Source: Planctobacterium marinum | Lineage (GTDB): Bacteria > Pseudomonadota > Gammaproteobacteria > Enterobacterales > Alteromonadaceae | Reading direction: 5' to 3' | DNA length: 64,000 nucleotides | NCBI RefSeq assembly: GCF_020687805.1 | Contig: NZ_JAJEWQ010000008.1 | Location: 94,477-158,476, forward strand | In this document: piece after piece, positions 6,928-15,649 of the stretch | How the letters are laid out: each line of letters opens with the position of its first letter | How positions within the stretch are numbered: position 1 is the first letter of the stretch | Notes under the pieces: model-generated | Databases searched by the model: none | Told to the model about the DNA's origin: nothing | Seen by the model: the letters and a program-made list of their open reading frames with translations, nothing else | Position numbers and translations under genes: made by a program

Positions 6928-9336
6928 ATGCGGGCATATAGAAAACAAATCGCGATTGCGGTCGCGTCAGCGTTAGCTGTTATGGGCACACAATCTGTGG
7001 CCTTTGCTCAGGAAGATTCAGAAGAAAAAGGTGGTTTTGAGACCATCGAGGTAACAGCGCAAAAACGTGTTGAACGCGTTTCTGATGTGCCGGTTGCTGT
7101 TTCTGTATTACGTAGCGAGCAAATTGACTCTACCTTTTCCTCAAACTTTGAAGGACTGCAAAACCTGGTGCCTTCGGTGAGTTTCAGAAAAGGGACTACT
7201 ACGCGTAACTCGGCTATCACCGTGCGTGGTATCGGCACTATATCATTCAGTGTGGCGGCAGAGCCCAGTGTTTCAACTGTGGTTGACGGTGTGGTACTGG
7301 GTCGTTCCGGTCAGGCTTTTACTGATCTGTATGATCTGGAACGCATTGAAGTATTGCGTGGTCCTCAGGGCACCCTATTTGGGAAAAATGCCTCTGCGGG
7401 TGTGGTCAACATCACCACCAAACGTCCTACCGGTGCCACTGAAGGCATGATTGAAGCCACCATTTTCCAGGATAATGAATATAAACTCAAAGGTAAGATT
7501 CAGGGTGAGATCACTGATACTGCCGCTGGTAGTTTAGTGTTCACCAAGTCTGCTTTCGATGGCAATTTGTTTAACGTTTACAACAACGAAACGGTAAACG
7601 GTTACGACAAAGAAGGTATACGCGGCATGTTAGATGTCGATGTGACTGACAGCACCAAAATGTTGTTTATCTTCGAAAATGTTCGCTCTGATGATGACTG
7701 TTGCGCAGACATAGAAGCCCGTCCTAGTGGCAGAAACCCGGATTCAGAAGCCGCCCCCAATGGCTCTGGCCTGGATCTGGATCAGCGCTTGATTGATCAT
7801 GATTTTGAATCTCGCACTGTGGACGAAACGACCTCATTCTCGGTGCAGTTAGACACTGAATTTGACGGATTTTCTTTTACCTCAATTACTGCGTACCGCA
7901 CCTGGGATAATACCGAGTGGCGTGAAGGTGATTTTACATCTATCGCCGGTGACTCCGATGAGATAGTCACCTTTGACAATACACCACCGTTCCAGTTGCA
8001 CGATGTGGGTCCACAAAGCTGGGATCAGTTTTCACAGGAAATTCGTCTTGCATCTACCACGCAAGGTAAGTTTGACTGGCAGGTGGGGGCTTATTTCTGG
8101 GATATGAGTTCTGAGCGTAGCTTTACCCGTGATGCCAGTTGTCAAAACAACAACTATCTGGATGGCGATGGCAATCCAAATCCCAACAGCCACCTGAATA
8201 ACGCAATCCGTTATCATCTGAGTACTGCAGAAGGCATTGATAATCCGACTGATCAGCAAGTGGCAGATTATATTGAAGCTGAAGGGATCACCTGTAATGC
8301 CAATGACATCGTAAGCGCCACTGCTTACATGGAAACCGAGTTTAACAACTGGGCGGTGTTCGGTGATGCTAAGTATCACGTATCAGACGATTTTCGTTTA
8401 TTGATGGGGTTACGCTACACCGATGATGAAGTCAGCTTTAAGCACAATCGTGTCAGCAACGATCCGTACGGCCGCAAAGGCGTGGGCGTGCGCGAGGCGG
8501 AATTAAACACTGATTACAGCGGCAAAACCAGTGAAACTAACGTGTCCATTAAGTTGGGTGCGCAGTATGACTTCGAAGATGCAGGTATGACCTATTTCAC
8601 CTATTCACAGGGTTACAAAGGTCCGGGTTTTAACGTGTTCTACAACATGGGCATCAACGATACCCGACCTATCGGTGAAGAGACATCAGACGCTTACGAG
8701 CTGGGCTACAAATACGCCAGTCGAGACATCCTGTTCAATGCCGCCATTTTCCGCACTGAAATTGATGGATTCCAGGCGAACAACTTCGACAACACCGGTG
8801 GTGTCACCATTACCCGCTTAACTAACGCCGGTTCGGTGATTACCGAAGGTTTTGAGGCGGACATCTTGTGGCAAGCCACGGACAACCTGACCATTAATGC
8901 CGGTTTTGCCAGCGTAGATGCCGAAATTGACAAATTCAACTGCCCGTTAAACGAGCCTGACTGTGGTGGTCGTGCCGGTGCAGATGTACCTTTCTCACCT
9001 GACCTGAAATACTCAGTGGGAATGGATTACACCCAGGAGCTGGATAATATGAATGTTATCTACAACGCCAGCTATGTTTACACCGATGATCAGGTGGCAG
9101 ACTTCCTGGATGCGGGTGTTGACCGTTCAACGTCGCCGCTGGTGTTACCGGATTACGCATTGCTGAATGCCAGCATTGGCTTCTCATTCCGTGATGACCA
9201 ATATCGCGTAACCCTAATCGGTAAAAACCTGACAGACGAAAGCTTCTTTACCACCTACAGTGGTGATGGCTTCCGCTACCAGGTACCACGTGATGCCGAT
9301 CGTTACTTCGGCGTACAGTTCCGGGCGAACTTCTAA
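6928..9336 (+). CDS. TonB-dependent outer-membrane receptor, probable glycan uptake
   Basis: An 802-residue protein with a signal peptide ending near SVAFAQ, a TonB-box-like FETIEVTAQKR, a plug domain (about 45-160, with GIGTISFS, VVDGVVLGR and LERIEVLRGPQGTLFGKNASAGVVNI) and a long 22-strand-type barrel ending in aromatic F (QFRANF). Such receptors import substrates through the outer membrane using TonB energy. Co-location with GH31, the symporter and the GntR regulator, and a shared operator, suggest the substrate is an alpha-linked oligosaccharide. A strong rho-independent terminator follows at 9416. Confidence 0.9.
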   Translation: MRAYRKQIAIAVASALAVMGTQSVAFAQEDSEEKGGFETIEVTAQKRVERVSDVPVAVSVLRSEQIDSTFSSNFEGLQNLVPSVSFRKGTTTRNSAITVRGIGTISFSVAAEPSVSTVVDGVVLGRSGQAFTDLYDLERIEVLRGPQGTLFGKNASAGVVNITTKRPTGATEGMIEATIFQDNEYKLKGKIQGEITDTAAGSLVFTKSAFDGNLFNVYNNETVNGYDKEGIRGMLDVDVTDSTKMLFIFENVRSDDDCCADIEARPSGRNPDSEAAPNGSGLDLDQRLIDHDFESRTVDETTSFSVQLDTEFDGFSFTSITAYRTWDNTEWREGDFTSIAGDSDEIVTFDNTPPFQLHDVGPQSWDQFSQEIRLASTTQGKFDWQVGAYFWDMSSERSFTRDASCQNNNYLDGDGNPNPNSHLNNAIRYHLSTAEGIDNPTDQQVADYIEAEGITCNANDIVSATAYMETEFNNWAVFGDAKYHVSDDFRLLMGLRYTDDEVSFKHNRVSNDPYGRKGVGVREAELNTDYSGKTSETNVSIKLGAQYDFEDAGMTYFTYSQGYKGPGFNVFYNMGINDTRPIGEETSDAYELGYKYASRDILFNAAIFRTEIDGFQANNFDNTGGVTITRLTNAGSVITEGFEADILWQATDNLTINAGFASVDAEIDKFNCPLNEPDCGGRAGADVPFSPDLKYSVGMDYTQELDNMNVIYNASYVYTDDQVADFLDAGVDRSTSPLVLPDYALLNASIGFSFRDDQYRVTLIGKNLTDESFFTTYSGDGFRYQVPRDADRYFGVQFRANF

Positions 9337-9379
9337 AATCCCATTGGCGGCGGGTTTATTGTGTTCCCCCGCTGCCTTC

Positions 9380-9400
9380 TTATACCAATTCCAATAAGTA
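9380..9400. repeat. Half copy of a dispersed TTATACCA(A/G)TTCCA repeat
   Basis: TTATACCAATTCCAATAAGTA matches 18 of 21 positions of the left arm and following bases of the long inverted repeat at 47573-47638. No partner arm is seen nearby. It lies between the TonB receptor stop and its terminator. Confidence 0.45.
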
Positions 9401-9415
9401 CTCTGTGTGTTGCAG

Positions 9416-9437
9416 GAGGCCGAAAGGCCTCTTTTTT
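9416..9437 (+). terminator. Rho-independent terminator after the TonB receptor gene
   Basis: GAGGCC, tetraloop GAAA, GGCCTC, then six T residues. It is a textbook intrinsic terminator about 80 bases after the receptor stop and just before a convergent gene. Confidence 0.85.
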
Positions 9438-9449
9438 GTGCTCAAAAAA

Positions 9450-9716
9450 CTAGGCTTCCGGTTTGGCCGGGTGGGTAATTAAAGCAACGATGCGCCTGAC
9501 CAGCGGTAACACCAGCAACAAACAGGGATAGGCAATCACCCAACTGGACAACCAGGAATTTAGCCAGGTAGAAAACAACGACTGGCTACCATCATAAAGC
9601 TTTACCGTGACTACCAAAGCTACCAAACCACTCATCAACATGGACAAAAGAAAAGGCATTAAATGCGGTGCCCAGGACGCGGGCAGGCGATAACGGGGTT
9701 TTTTAAGTTGTGGCAT
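9450..9716 (-). CDS. DUF2798-family small inner-membrane protein
   Basis: An 88-residue protein from the ATG at 9716 (an in-frame ATG 48 bases upstream would add 16 non-conserved residues). Two hydrophobic segments (about 18-38 and 55-75) carry the DUF2798 pattern: FLLSMLMSGLVAL, then WLNSWLSSWVIAYPCLLLVLPLVRRIV. Function of the family is unknown. It is monocistronic and faces the receptor gene terminator. Confidence 0.7.
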   Translation of the reverse strand: MPQLKKPRYRLPASWAPHLMPFLLSMLMSGLVALVVTVKLYDGSQSLFSTWLNSWLSSWVIAYPCLLLVLPLVRRIVALITHPAKPEA

Positions 9717-9922
9717 AAGGAGGTCCCTTACATTTAATTGATATGCAAATGTATGGGCTAACACGGGTTATTCAATACGGTCTGGAAATCTGCTCTGTTG
9801 CTTCTGGTGTTTTTTTGGGGTAAGAAAAAATATCACCATGTGCTTCACAAATCACCAATCTGCGACTAATATAATTACCGAAAGGCGATTTGTTAATGTT
9901 AACTTTTGAGCAGGCGTTTAGG

Positions 9923-10078
9923 ATGAATAGCTTCAACATTTCGAAATCAATGATAACCACCTGGTTATGGATGCTGGATAAATCAGAGGATGAGCGCCTG
10001 GCGAAGCAGGCACACTCGTTGTTGTTGAAACTCTTTCCCAGTATACAGGACGCCCGTCGTTATACGACGGAACCCTGA
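9923..10078 (+). CDS. Possible small protein of 51 residues
   Basis: ATG at 9923 after a TTTAGG stretch. The product begins MNSFNISKSMITTWLWMLDKSEDERLAKQ and has an amphipathic helical look with a charged centre. No family was recognised. It sits alone between two minus-strand genes, and the composition looks coding, but length and lack of recognisable relatives keep confidence low. Confidence 0.35.
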   Translation: MNSFNISKSMITTWLWMLDKSEDERLAKQAHSLLLKLFPSIQDARRYTTEP

Positions 10079-10130
10079 CCTCAGACTTGTCATGTGTATT
10101 TGGGTAGCCAGGCTGACAGCTTAAGTAAGG

Positions 10131-10433
10131 CTAATTGCCCTTTTGTGGTTGGCCCTGGGCCTGCATTCTGTTGACCATATCTTTAGCCGCAGCATTGGCA
10201 GCAGCCCGTTGTGCGGCGGTTGTACATTGTTTTACCGGCAGTCTGGACCCGGTGACGGTGATATTTTTACATTCGAAGCCCAGGCGTTGCTTTTGTTCTT
10301 CACTGAGACACTCGGGAAGTTGTTTATTTTCCTGACATTGGTTGATTTGCGCCAGTTCTGTGGAGTTGGAACTGCAACCGCTTACCAGCACAAAAACCAG
10401 ACTGGCAACGATTGAATAGCGGCGATTTACCAT
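10131..10433 (-). CDS. Small outer-membrane-type lipoprotein, unknown function
   Basis: A 100-residue protein from the ATG at 10433, preceded by AAAGGAG. The signal peptide ends in a lipobox LVSGC, so Cys becomes the lipidated first residue. The mature part has four further Cys, a VTGSRLPVKQCTTAAQRAAAN motif and a Gln-rich tail (MQAQGQPQKGN). I recall the VTGSRLP..CTT pattern as common in small conserved proteins of this bacterial group, but no function is known to me. It lies downstream of the large TonB receptor gene but behind that gene's terminator. Confidence 0.7.
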   Translation of the reverse strand: MVNRRYSIVASLVFVLVSGCSSNSTELAQINQCQENKQLPECLSEEQKQRLGFECKNITVTGSRLPVKQCTTAAQRAAANAAAKDMVNRMQAQGQPQKGN

Positions 10434-10458
10434 CGATTTCTCCTTTTTATTGCAAACT

Positions 10459-10480
10459 GAAAAAGCCACCCGAAGGTGGC
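10459..10480 (-). terminator. Rho-independent terminator after the second TonB receptor gene
   Basis: Reading the minus strand: GCCACC, loop TTCG, GGTGGC, then five T residues. It starts 10 bases past the receptor stop codon and separates it from the lipoprotein gene. Confidence 0.8.
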
Positions 10481-10489
10481 CTGATCGCA

Positions 10490-13354
10490 TTAGAAGCTCA
10501 CATTGACACCGGCAAAGATGTATCTTCCCATGGCGTCGAACGGGCCAGGAAAGGTATTGCCATTACCGATACCTGATGGCGTGTTAGGTACGATAGGTGG
10601 CTCTTTGTCCAGCAGGTTGTTGATGCCGAAACGCAGCCCGGTACTGTCTGTTACTTGCCAGGTGGAGGCAATATCCAGGTAGTTTTGTGCAGACAACGTA
10701 GTCGGTCCATCGTTCAGCTCGTCAGTTTCGCCAAAGTGACGCCAGGTCGCAGTAATTGCCGCATCCCATGGGGTTTCCCAGGTCACTTTCAGGTTGTGTC
10801 TCAGATCGGGGGTAGGGGCACCACAGGTTGAACGATCCCAGTAACCTTTACATTCAACCACCGGAGCGTCCGGAGTGGATTTTTGATCCCATTTTGTCAA
10901 ATAGGTACCCACCAGGTTGATCTTCACGGCGCCCATATCGTCCAGTTCAAAGCGATAAGAGGCATCAAAATCAATTCCCGAGGTTTCAAAGAAGCCGATG
11001 TTGATATCGGTGGCCACAATATTGTCGTTGCCAATCCACAACGTACCTCGGCCTGGGTCTCGATTGATAAGGCTACAGAATTCATCGGCACCGGTGAAGG
11101 CACATTGATCCAGAATAAAGCGCTCCGGTACATTGGCAATGGCACCTTGCACGTCAATGTTAAAGTAATCCAGTGCCAAATCGAATCCGGGCAAAAATTC
11201 CGGCGCTAAAATCAAACCAAAAGAGACCGTATCGGATTCTTCCGGCTCCAGATCCGGATTACCGCCGGTTATGGAGTTATACTGGCCCGCCGGATTATCA
11301 GCGATATTGCCGTATTGTGCCTGGGTTACTCCGGTATTGGCGCATTGTTCAAAGGTATACAAGGGGGTTGTTCCGGCACAGGGGTCCTCGTTCATGTTGT
11401 ATAAACCCAGTGATTGTGGACGGAATAAATCGCGCACATTACCGGCTCTGACGGCATGCTGGAAGCTGCCTCTGAAGCGAACCTGTTCGTTTACCTGCCA
11501 GTCAGCGGCGTATTTGTAGGTGTTGGTGCTTTGTCCGGTGGAATAATCTGAATAGCGATAGGCCAGGTCCAGGGTGATTTGGTCAGCAAAAGCGACATCT
11601 TCCAGAAGCGGCACACTCAGTTCAGTGAACAGTTCATCAACGTCATATTCGCCAAACACCGCCGCTGTGGGACCGCCCTGGCCAGCACCGTCGCCTGACT
11701 GGAAAGCTGCATCGGGATCGAATTCCAGTGATTCTTCCCGGTGTTCCAGCCCCAGCACTACACTGACTCCGTTGGTATTGCCCGGCATTTTTACGCCATA
11801 ACTGGTGAGATCGCCCGATACATAACCACTGATCTGTTTGGTGACGGTATTGCCCTTTGATACCAGTGGCAGGTTCAGATACGCCAGTGCCGCATCAGTA
11901 ACGCCACCTGTGGTGAAGATATTGTAAGGCACACAGTTAAGATCCGTACCATCAAGAACCGACTGGCACACAGGTTCGCCGGTGTTGGGATCGGTGACGA
12001 CGTTAAGGGCACGGGTCAGATTGGTAATTGACAGATCATTTTTATACAACTGACTGAACGTCACTGAACCATAGTTGGCAAAGATGTCATAATTCCAGTT
12101 ATCACCTAAATAGCCTCGAGCACCGATGACGCCGCGAAACGAAGTGTGTCGCAAATCATCCAGGCGCTGTCCGCCTTCGACGTTGCGCTTTCCGACAAAC
12201 GCATTGACCACATCATCCTGATCAAACCCGCGTTGCGCACACAACATGTCAAATTGCTGTTCGGACAATAGTGGGTTGTTACAGTTTAAGGTACTGGTGA
12301 CAAAAAATGCGCCTGAGGGTGCCACACCAGCAACACTGCGGTCGTCCATAAAGTTCACTTCGGCATAGATATCCAGCTTTTCGTTGAGTTCATAGTGTCC
12401 AAATGCACCAAATGTTTTGCGTTCATCCGGGCGCTGGTAATAACTTACTTCCGCATAGTTGTATGTTTCACCATTGCGGTTGAGGAACTGATCACCGGAA
12501 ACGATAAAGTCATAGCTGGAAAAGTCAGTTACGCGACCTTCCGCGATAGTACCTGAACCAACACAACCATTGGGTACACCACTGATGGCACAATGGGCGT
12601 AATCCCGATCCCCCTGAACGACCGCACCCACGTCACGCACGGTGGCGTACAGGGTGACATTGCCTTTACCATCAGCGGTATTGGCACCCAGAATAATACT
12701 GAAGTCGTGGGTTTTGCCATCCGTGACACTGCCATTCGGTGCATTGAAATTCGCATCGGCATTGAGTTGTTGCAGGCGGTCATTATCATTGTTGTGCTGA
12801 TTGAAACTGTATTGGTAGTCGAGACTGACGCCTTCAAAATCCTCTTTCAGAATAAAGTTCACCACACCAGCTATTGCGTCAGAACCATAAGTGGCTGATG
12901 CACCACCGGTAAGAATCTCTACGCGTTCCACCAGTGCGGCGGGTATCTGATTGATATCTGCTCCGATACCACCGGCTTGCGGCGAGCCCGCTGGCAGTCG
13001 ACGACCGTTTAGCAAGGTTAAGGTACGGGTGGACCCCAGGTTACGCAAATCTACGGTGGCTGTTCCGGTGGCGCCATTGGCAATGGCCGAGGTTTGGGCC
13101 GCAAAAATCTGCGGCATATCATTTAATAAGTCTTCTATTCGCGTGACACCGGAAATAGCAATATCCTCGGAAGATATTTCCGTTACCGGGCTGGTGCTGA
13201 CCAGATTACTGCGTTGAATCCGGGATCCGGTCACCGCGATTTTTTCCACCTGGTCCGCGCTGTCAGGTGATTCCTGAGCAAGTGTAGGGGAGCAAAAGGC
13301 ACCACCCATAAGGGCAACGGCCAGTGCTGTCGTTAGTTTATTGTACTTAAACAT
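10490..13354 (-). CDS. Large TonB-dependent receptor
   Basis: A 954-residue protein with a signal peptide (MFKYNKLTTALAVALMGGAF, cleavage near LAQES), TonB-box-like VEKIAVTGSRIQRSN and a plug domain with LLNGRRLPAGSP, ADINQIPAALVERVEILTGGASATYGSDAIAGVVNFI. The long barrel contains paired Cys in extracellular loops and ends GVNVSF. This is the large receptor type frequent in marine gammaproteobacteria, usually linked to uptake of peptides or carbohydrates; the substrate is unknown here. It is divergent from a LytS-type histidine kinase gene. Confidence 0.88.
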   Translation of the reverse strand: MFKYNKLTTALAVALMGGAFCSPTLAQESPDSADQVEKIAVTGSRIQRSNLVSTSPVTEISSEDIAISGVTRIEDLLNDMPQIFAAQTSAIANGATGTATVDLRNLGSTRTLTLLNGRRLPAGSPQAGGIGADINQIPAALVERVEILTGGASATYGSDAIAGVVNFILKEDFEGVSLDYQYSFNQHNNDNDRLQQLNADANFNAPNGSVTDGKTHDFSIILGANTADGKGNVTLYATVRDVGAVVQGDRDYAHCAISGVPNGCVGSGTIAEGRVTDFSSYDFIVSGDQFLNRNGETYNYAEVSYYQRPDERKTFGAFGHYELNEKLDIYAEVNFMDDRSVAGVAPSGAFFVTSTLNCNNPLLSEQQFDMLCAQRGFDQDDVVNAFVGKRNVEGGQRLDDLRHTSFRGVIGARGYLGDNWNYDIFANYGSVTFSQLYKNDLSITNLTRALNVVTDPNTGEPVCQSVLDGTDLNCVPYNIFTTGGVTDAALAYLNLPLVSKGNTVTKQISGYVSGDLTSYGVKMPGNTNGVSVVLGLEHREESLEFDPDAAFQSGDGAGQGGPTAAVFGEYDVDELFTELSVPLLEDVAFADQITLDLAYRYSDYSTGQSTNTYKYAADWQVNEQVRFRGSFQHAVRAGNVRDLFRPQSLGLYNMNEDPCAGTTPLYTFEQCANTGVTQAQYGNIADNPAGQYNSITGGNPDLEPEESDTVSFGLILAPEFLPGFDLALDYFNIDVQGAIANVPERFILDQCAFTGADEFCSLINRDPGRGTLWIGNDNIVATDINIGFFETSGIDFDASYRFELDDMGAVKINLVGTYLTKWDQKSTPDAPVVECKGYWDRSTCGAPTPDLRHNLKVTWETPWDAAITATWRHFGETDELNDGPTTLSAQNYLDIASTWQVTDSTGLRFGINNLLDKEPPIVPNTPSGIGNGNTFPGPFDAMGRYIFAGVNVSF

Positions 13355-13800
13355 GTGTTTCTCCTGGGTACCGATGCCAGTTGCAATACATTGCAGCGGG
13401 CATTGGCACGTGTCTTTATGATTATTTTTGGACGAATCCAGTGAGCAAAATTAAGCCCCCGGCATTTCCCCCGCTAGCTGTGATCCACTGGCTGGCAGGA
13501 TCAGGGGGTGATTGGGAGGAAAGCGAATTTCAGTGGGTTTGAATAATCTGCAGCAGCCCAATACAGGGGTGAGATGGCAGTAATACGGGATGTGGTGTGA
13601 AAGGGAGGTAGCGCGGTATAAGCTGGCGGAAAAGCCTTTTGAAAGGCAGGAAATGACAGGCTGACAGCAAACTTACGGTTTAAAAAATGGGCGAAAGGTG
13701 CCGCTATGGTATGGATTTTCGAGTGGGGTAAAGTGTGGATATTTGCGTCAGGTAGCGGGTAACGTAATAATGCTTGTTTGATTAACACTTCACCGATTTG
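13355..13800. other. Intergenic region, TonB receptor / histidine kinase
   Basis: About 445 bases between divergent genes. It contains one minus-strand open frame of 95 codons (13501-13788) that has no recognisable domain and reads like translated non-coding DNA. No clear operator or terminator was seen. Confidence 0.5.
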
Positions 13801-14889
13801 ATGTACCGACGATTTTTATCACATATTCCCGGACGGGCCTTTTTTCTCACCAATACCCTGGTATGGTTGGGCGTAAACAGTATCGCATCCTGGCTATCTT
13901 ACTCCAGACAACTGAATGCCGGGCAGGAAGCCAGTTACCTGCATACCTGGCTGGAGTTTATTCCCTGGTGGGGCAACTTTATCTGGTTTGCGCCTGTGGT
14001 AGCGGCGTGTGTAGCCATGATGCCGGAGCGGCAAAATAAGCGTTGGTTGTCTGTTGTTGATAACATCCTGTTGTTTTTCGCTACGATGCCCATGTACTGG
14101 GTGATGTCGGTGCTGACGGCAACCCTGATGCGTTTTGGAAATTTGCATTGGGAAAGCATTGCACAGCTGTTACCGATATTACTCACCGGCCCCTTTTATT
14201 TTGACATTATAGTTTACGTCTCTGTTGTGTGTATCGCCTATACGCGCAAGTATGAGGCTCGCGCCGCCGATGAACAAAAGCGCAATCGCGAACTGGCTCA
14301 CCTGCTATTACAAACTGAGTTGGACGCCCTGAAAGCGCAACTTAATCCTCACTTTTTGTTTAATACACTGAACAGTATTGCCAGCCTGATCCGACTGCAG
14401 GACAAAGCCAAAGCATTGCTGGCTTTGAGCGAATTGAGCCAGATGCTGAGAAAAGTGCTCGAACATCAGAATAACGAAATGACACCCTTGTCTCAGGAAG
14501 TGGAGTTTATTAAAAGTTATCTCACCATTCAGCAGATGCGATTTGTCAATAAATTGCAGGTTGAGCTGGAAGTAGCCGATGAGTGCCTGCAGTACGATGT
14601 GCCTTTTATGTTGTTACAGCCACTGGTGGAAAACGCAGTGCAACACGGCTCACAATTAGAGTCTGACGAAAATCTGATCCAACTGTCTATCACGCAGCAG
14701 GGTGATGAGTTACTGGTGCGATTGCGCAACAAGTTTATTCCTGACAGTCCGCATAAGGGGTTTGGTATCGGCATAGAAAACAGCCGCAAGCGTCTGAGCC
14801 GGATATATGGCGATGAGTTTTTATTGCAGTTAAGGCAATGCCGAGACGGTTACTTTGAAACCCTGGTGCGCCTGCCTACGGGAGAATAG
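13801..14889 (+). CDS. LytS/YehU-type membrane histidine kinase
   Basis: A 362-residue protein from the ATG at 13801 with about four N-terminal membrane helices (about 15-150), a short coiled segment, and a His_kinase (HisKA_5) domain. The phospho-acceptor motif is LNPHFLFNTLNS (about residue 182) and the N-box is QPLVENAVQHGS. A G-box GIGIENSRKRL follows. The partner response regulator starts 2 bases after the stop. Such kinases sense a membrane or extracellular cue. A serine hydrolase gene abuts the pair, so the cue could concern the envelope; that is inference. Confidence 0.88.
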   Translation: MYRRFLSHIPGRAFFLTNTLVWLGVNSIASWLSYSRQLNAGQEASYLHTWLEFIPWWGNFIWFAPVVAACVAMMPERQNKRWLSVVDNILLFFATMPMYWVMSVLTATLMRFGNLHWESIAQLLPILLTGPFYFDIIVYVSVVCIAYTRKYEARAADEQKRNRELAHLLLQTELDALKAQLNPHFLFNTLNSIASLIRLQDKAKALLALSELSQMLRKVLEHQNNEMTPLSQEVEFIKSYLTIQQMRFVNKLQVELEVADECLQYDVPFMLLQPLVENAVQHGSQLESDENLIQLSITQQGDELLVRLRNKFIPDSPHKGFGIGIENSRKRLSRIYGDEFLLQLRQCRDGYFETLVRLPTGE

Positions 14890-14890
14890 C

Positions 14891-15649
14891 ATGAAAGTAC
14901 TGATAGTCGATGATGAACAACTATCTCAACAAAACTTACAGGTGTTGTTGCAGGACAGGCCTGAAATCACCGACATTGCGGTGGCCGGAAACGGCGCACA
15001 GGCACTGACCCTGTTCAGAGAACTACAGCCAGATATGGTGTTTTTAGACATAGAAATGCCGGGTAAATCTGGTCTTGAAGTGGCCAAAGAAATCGGTGAG
15101 CAGTGTGTTGTGGTGTTTGTTACGGCTTACGATCAGTATGCTATCAGCGCGTTCGAACTCAACGCTATCGATTACTTATTAAAACCCTTTGATGACAACC
15201 GTTTTGAAAAGGCCCTGGAGCGGGCCAAATTACAGTGTCAGAAATATACCCAGAGAATTAACTACAGTGAACTGGGGGAGCTATTTGATGCGATGCAAGA
15301 GGAACGTCAGCAACGTTTTAAAAGTCGTATTGTTATCAAAGACTTAAAACGCATTCGATTGGTAAACGTTTGTGATGTCAATTACATTCTTGGTGCCGGG
15401 AATTACGTAGAAATTCATCTGAACAACGGTCAGCAATTTCTGCACCGCGAAGCCATGAATGGCATCGAAAACCAGCTAAGTCCCAGGGAGTTTATCCGGG
15501 TACATCGCTCTTCAATTGTGCGAATTTCCTATATCAGTGAATTGTTACCCAATGAGCGCGGTGACTATAAAGTTAAATTGCGGGACGGCCTGGAGCTGAC
15601 GGTGTCCCGCGCCAATAAGCACAAAGTCTTGTCCTTTGTCGAAGCCTAA
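14891..15649 (+). CDS. LytTR-family response regulator
   Basis: A 252-residue protein from the ATG at 14891. The receiver domain (1-120) has the acidic pocket VDDEQ, phospho-acceptor Asp in MVFLDIEMPG (about 53), VTAYDQYA and Lys in YLLKPFDD. The C-terminal LytTR DNA-binding domain (about 145-250) contains EIHLNNGQQFLHREAMNGIE and RVHRSSIVRI. It pairs with the kinase immediately upstream. Its end overlaps the convergent serine hydrolase gene by 4 bases. Confidence 0.92.
   Translation: MKVLIVDDEQLSQQNLQVLLQDRPEITDIAVAGNGAQALTLFRELQPDMVFLDIEMPGKSGLEVAKEIGEQCVVVFVTAYDQYAISAFELNAIDYLLKPFDDNRFEKALERAKLQCQKYTQRINYSELGELFDAMQEERQQRFKSRIVIKDLKRIRLVNVCDVNYILGAGNYVEIHLNNGQQFLHREAMNGIENQLSPREFIRVHRSSIVRISYISELLPNERGDYKVKLRDGLELTVSRANKHKVLSFVEA

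Noticed and set aside
13501..13788. 95-codon minus-strand open frame between the TonB receptor and kinase genes
   Set aside because: No recognisable domain, no ribosome site, unusual composition rich in Pro, Phe and Thr; reads like translated promoter DNA.
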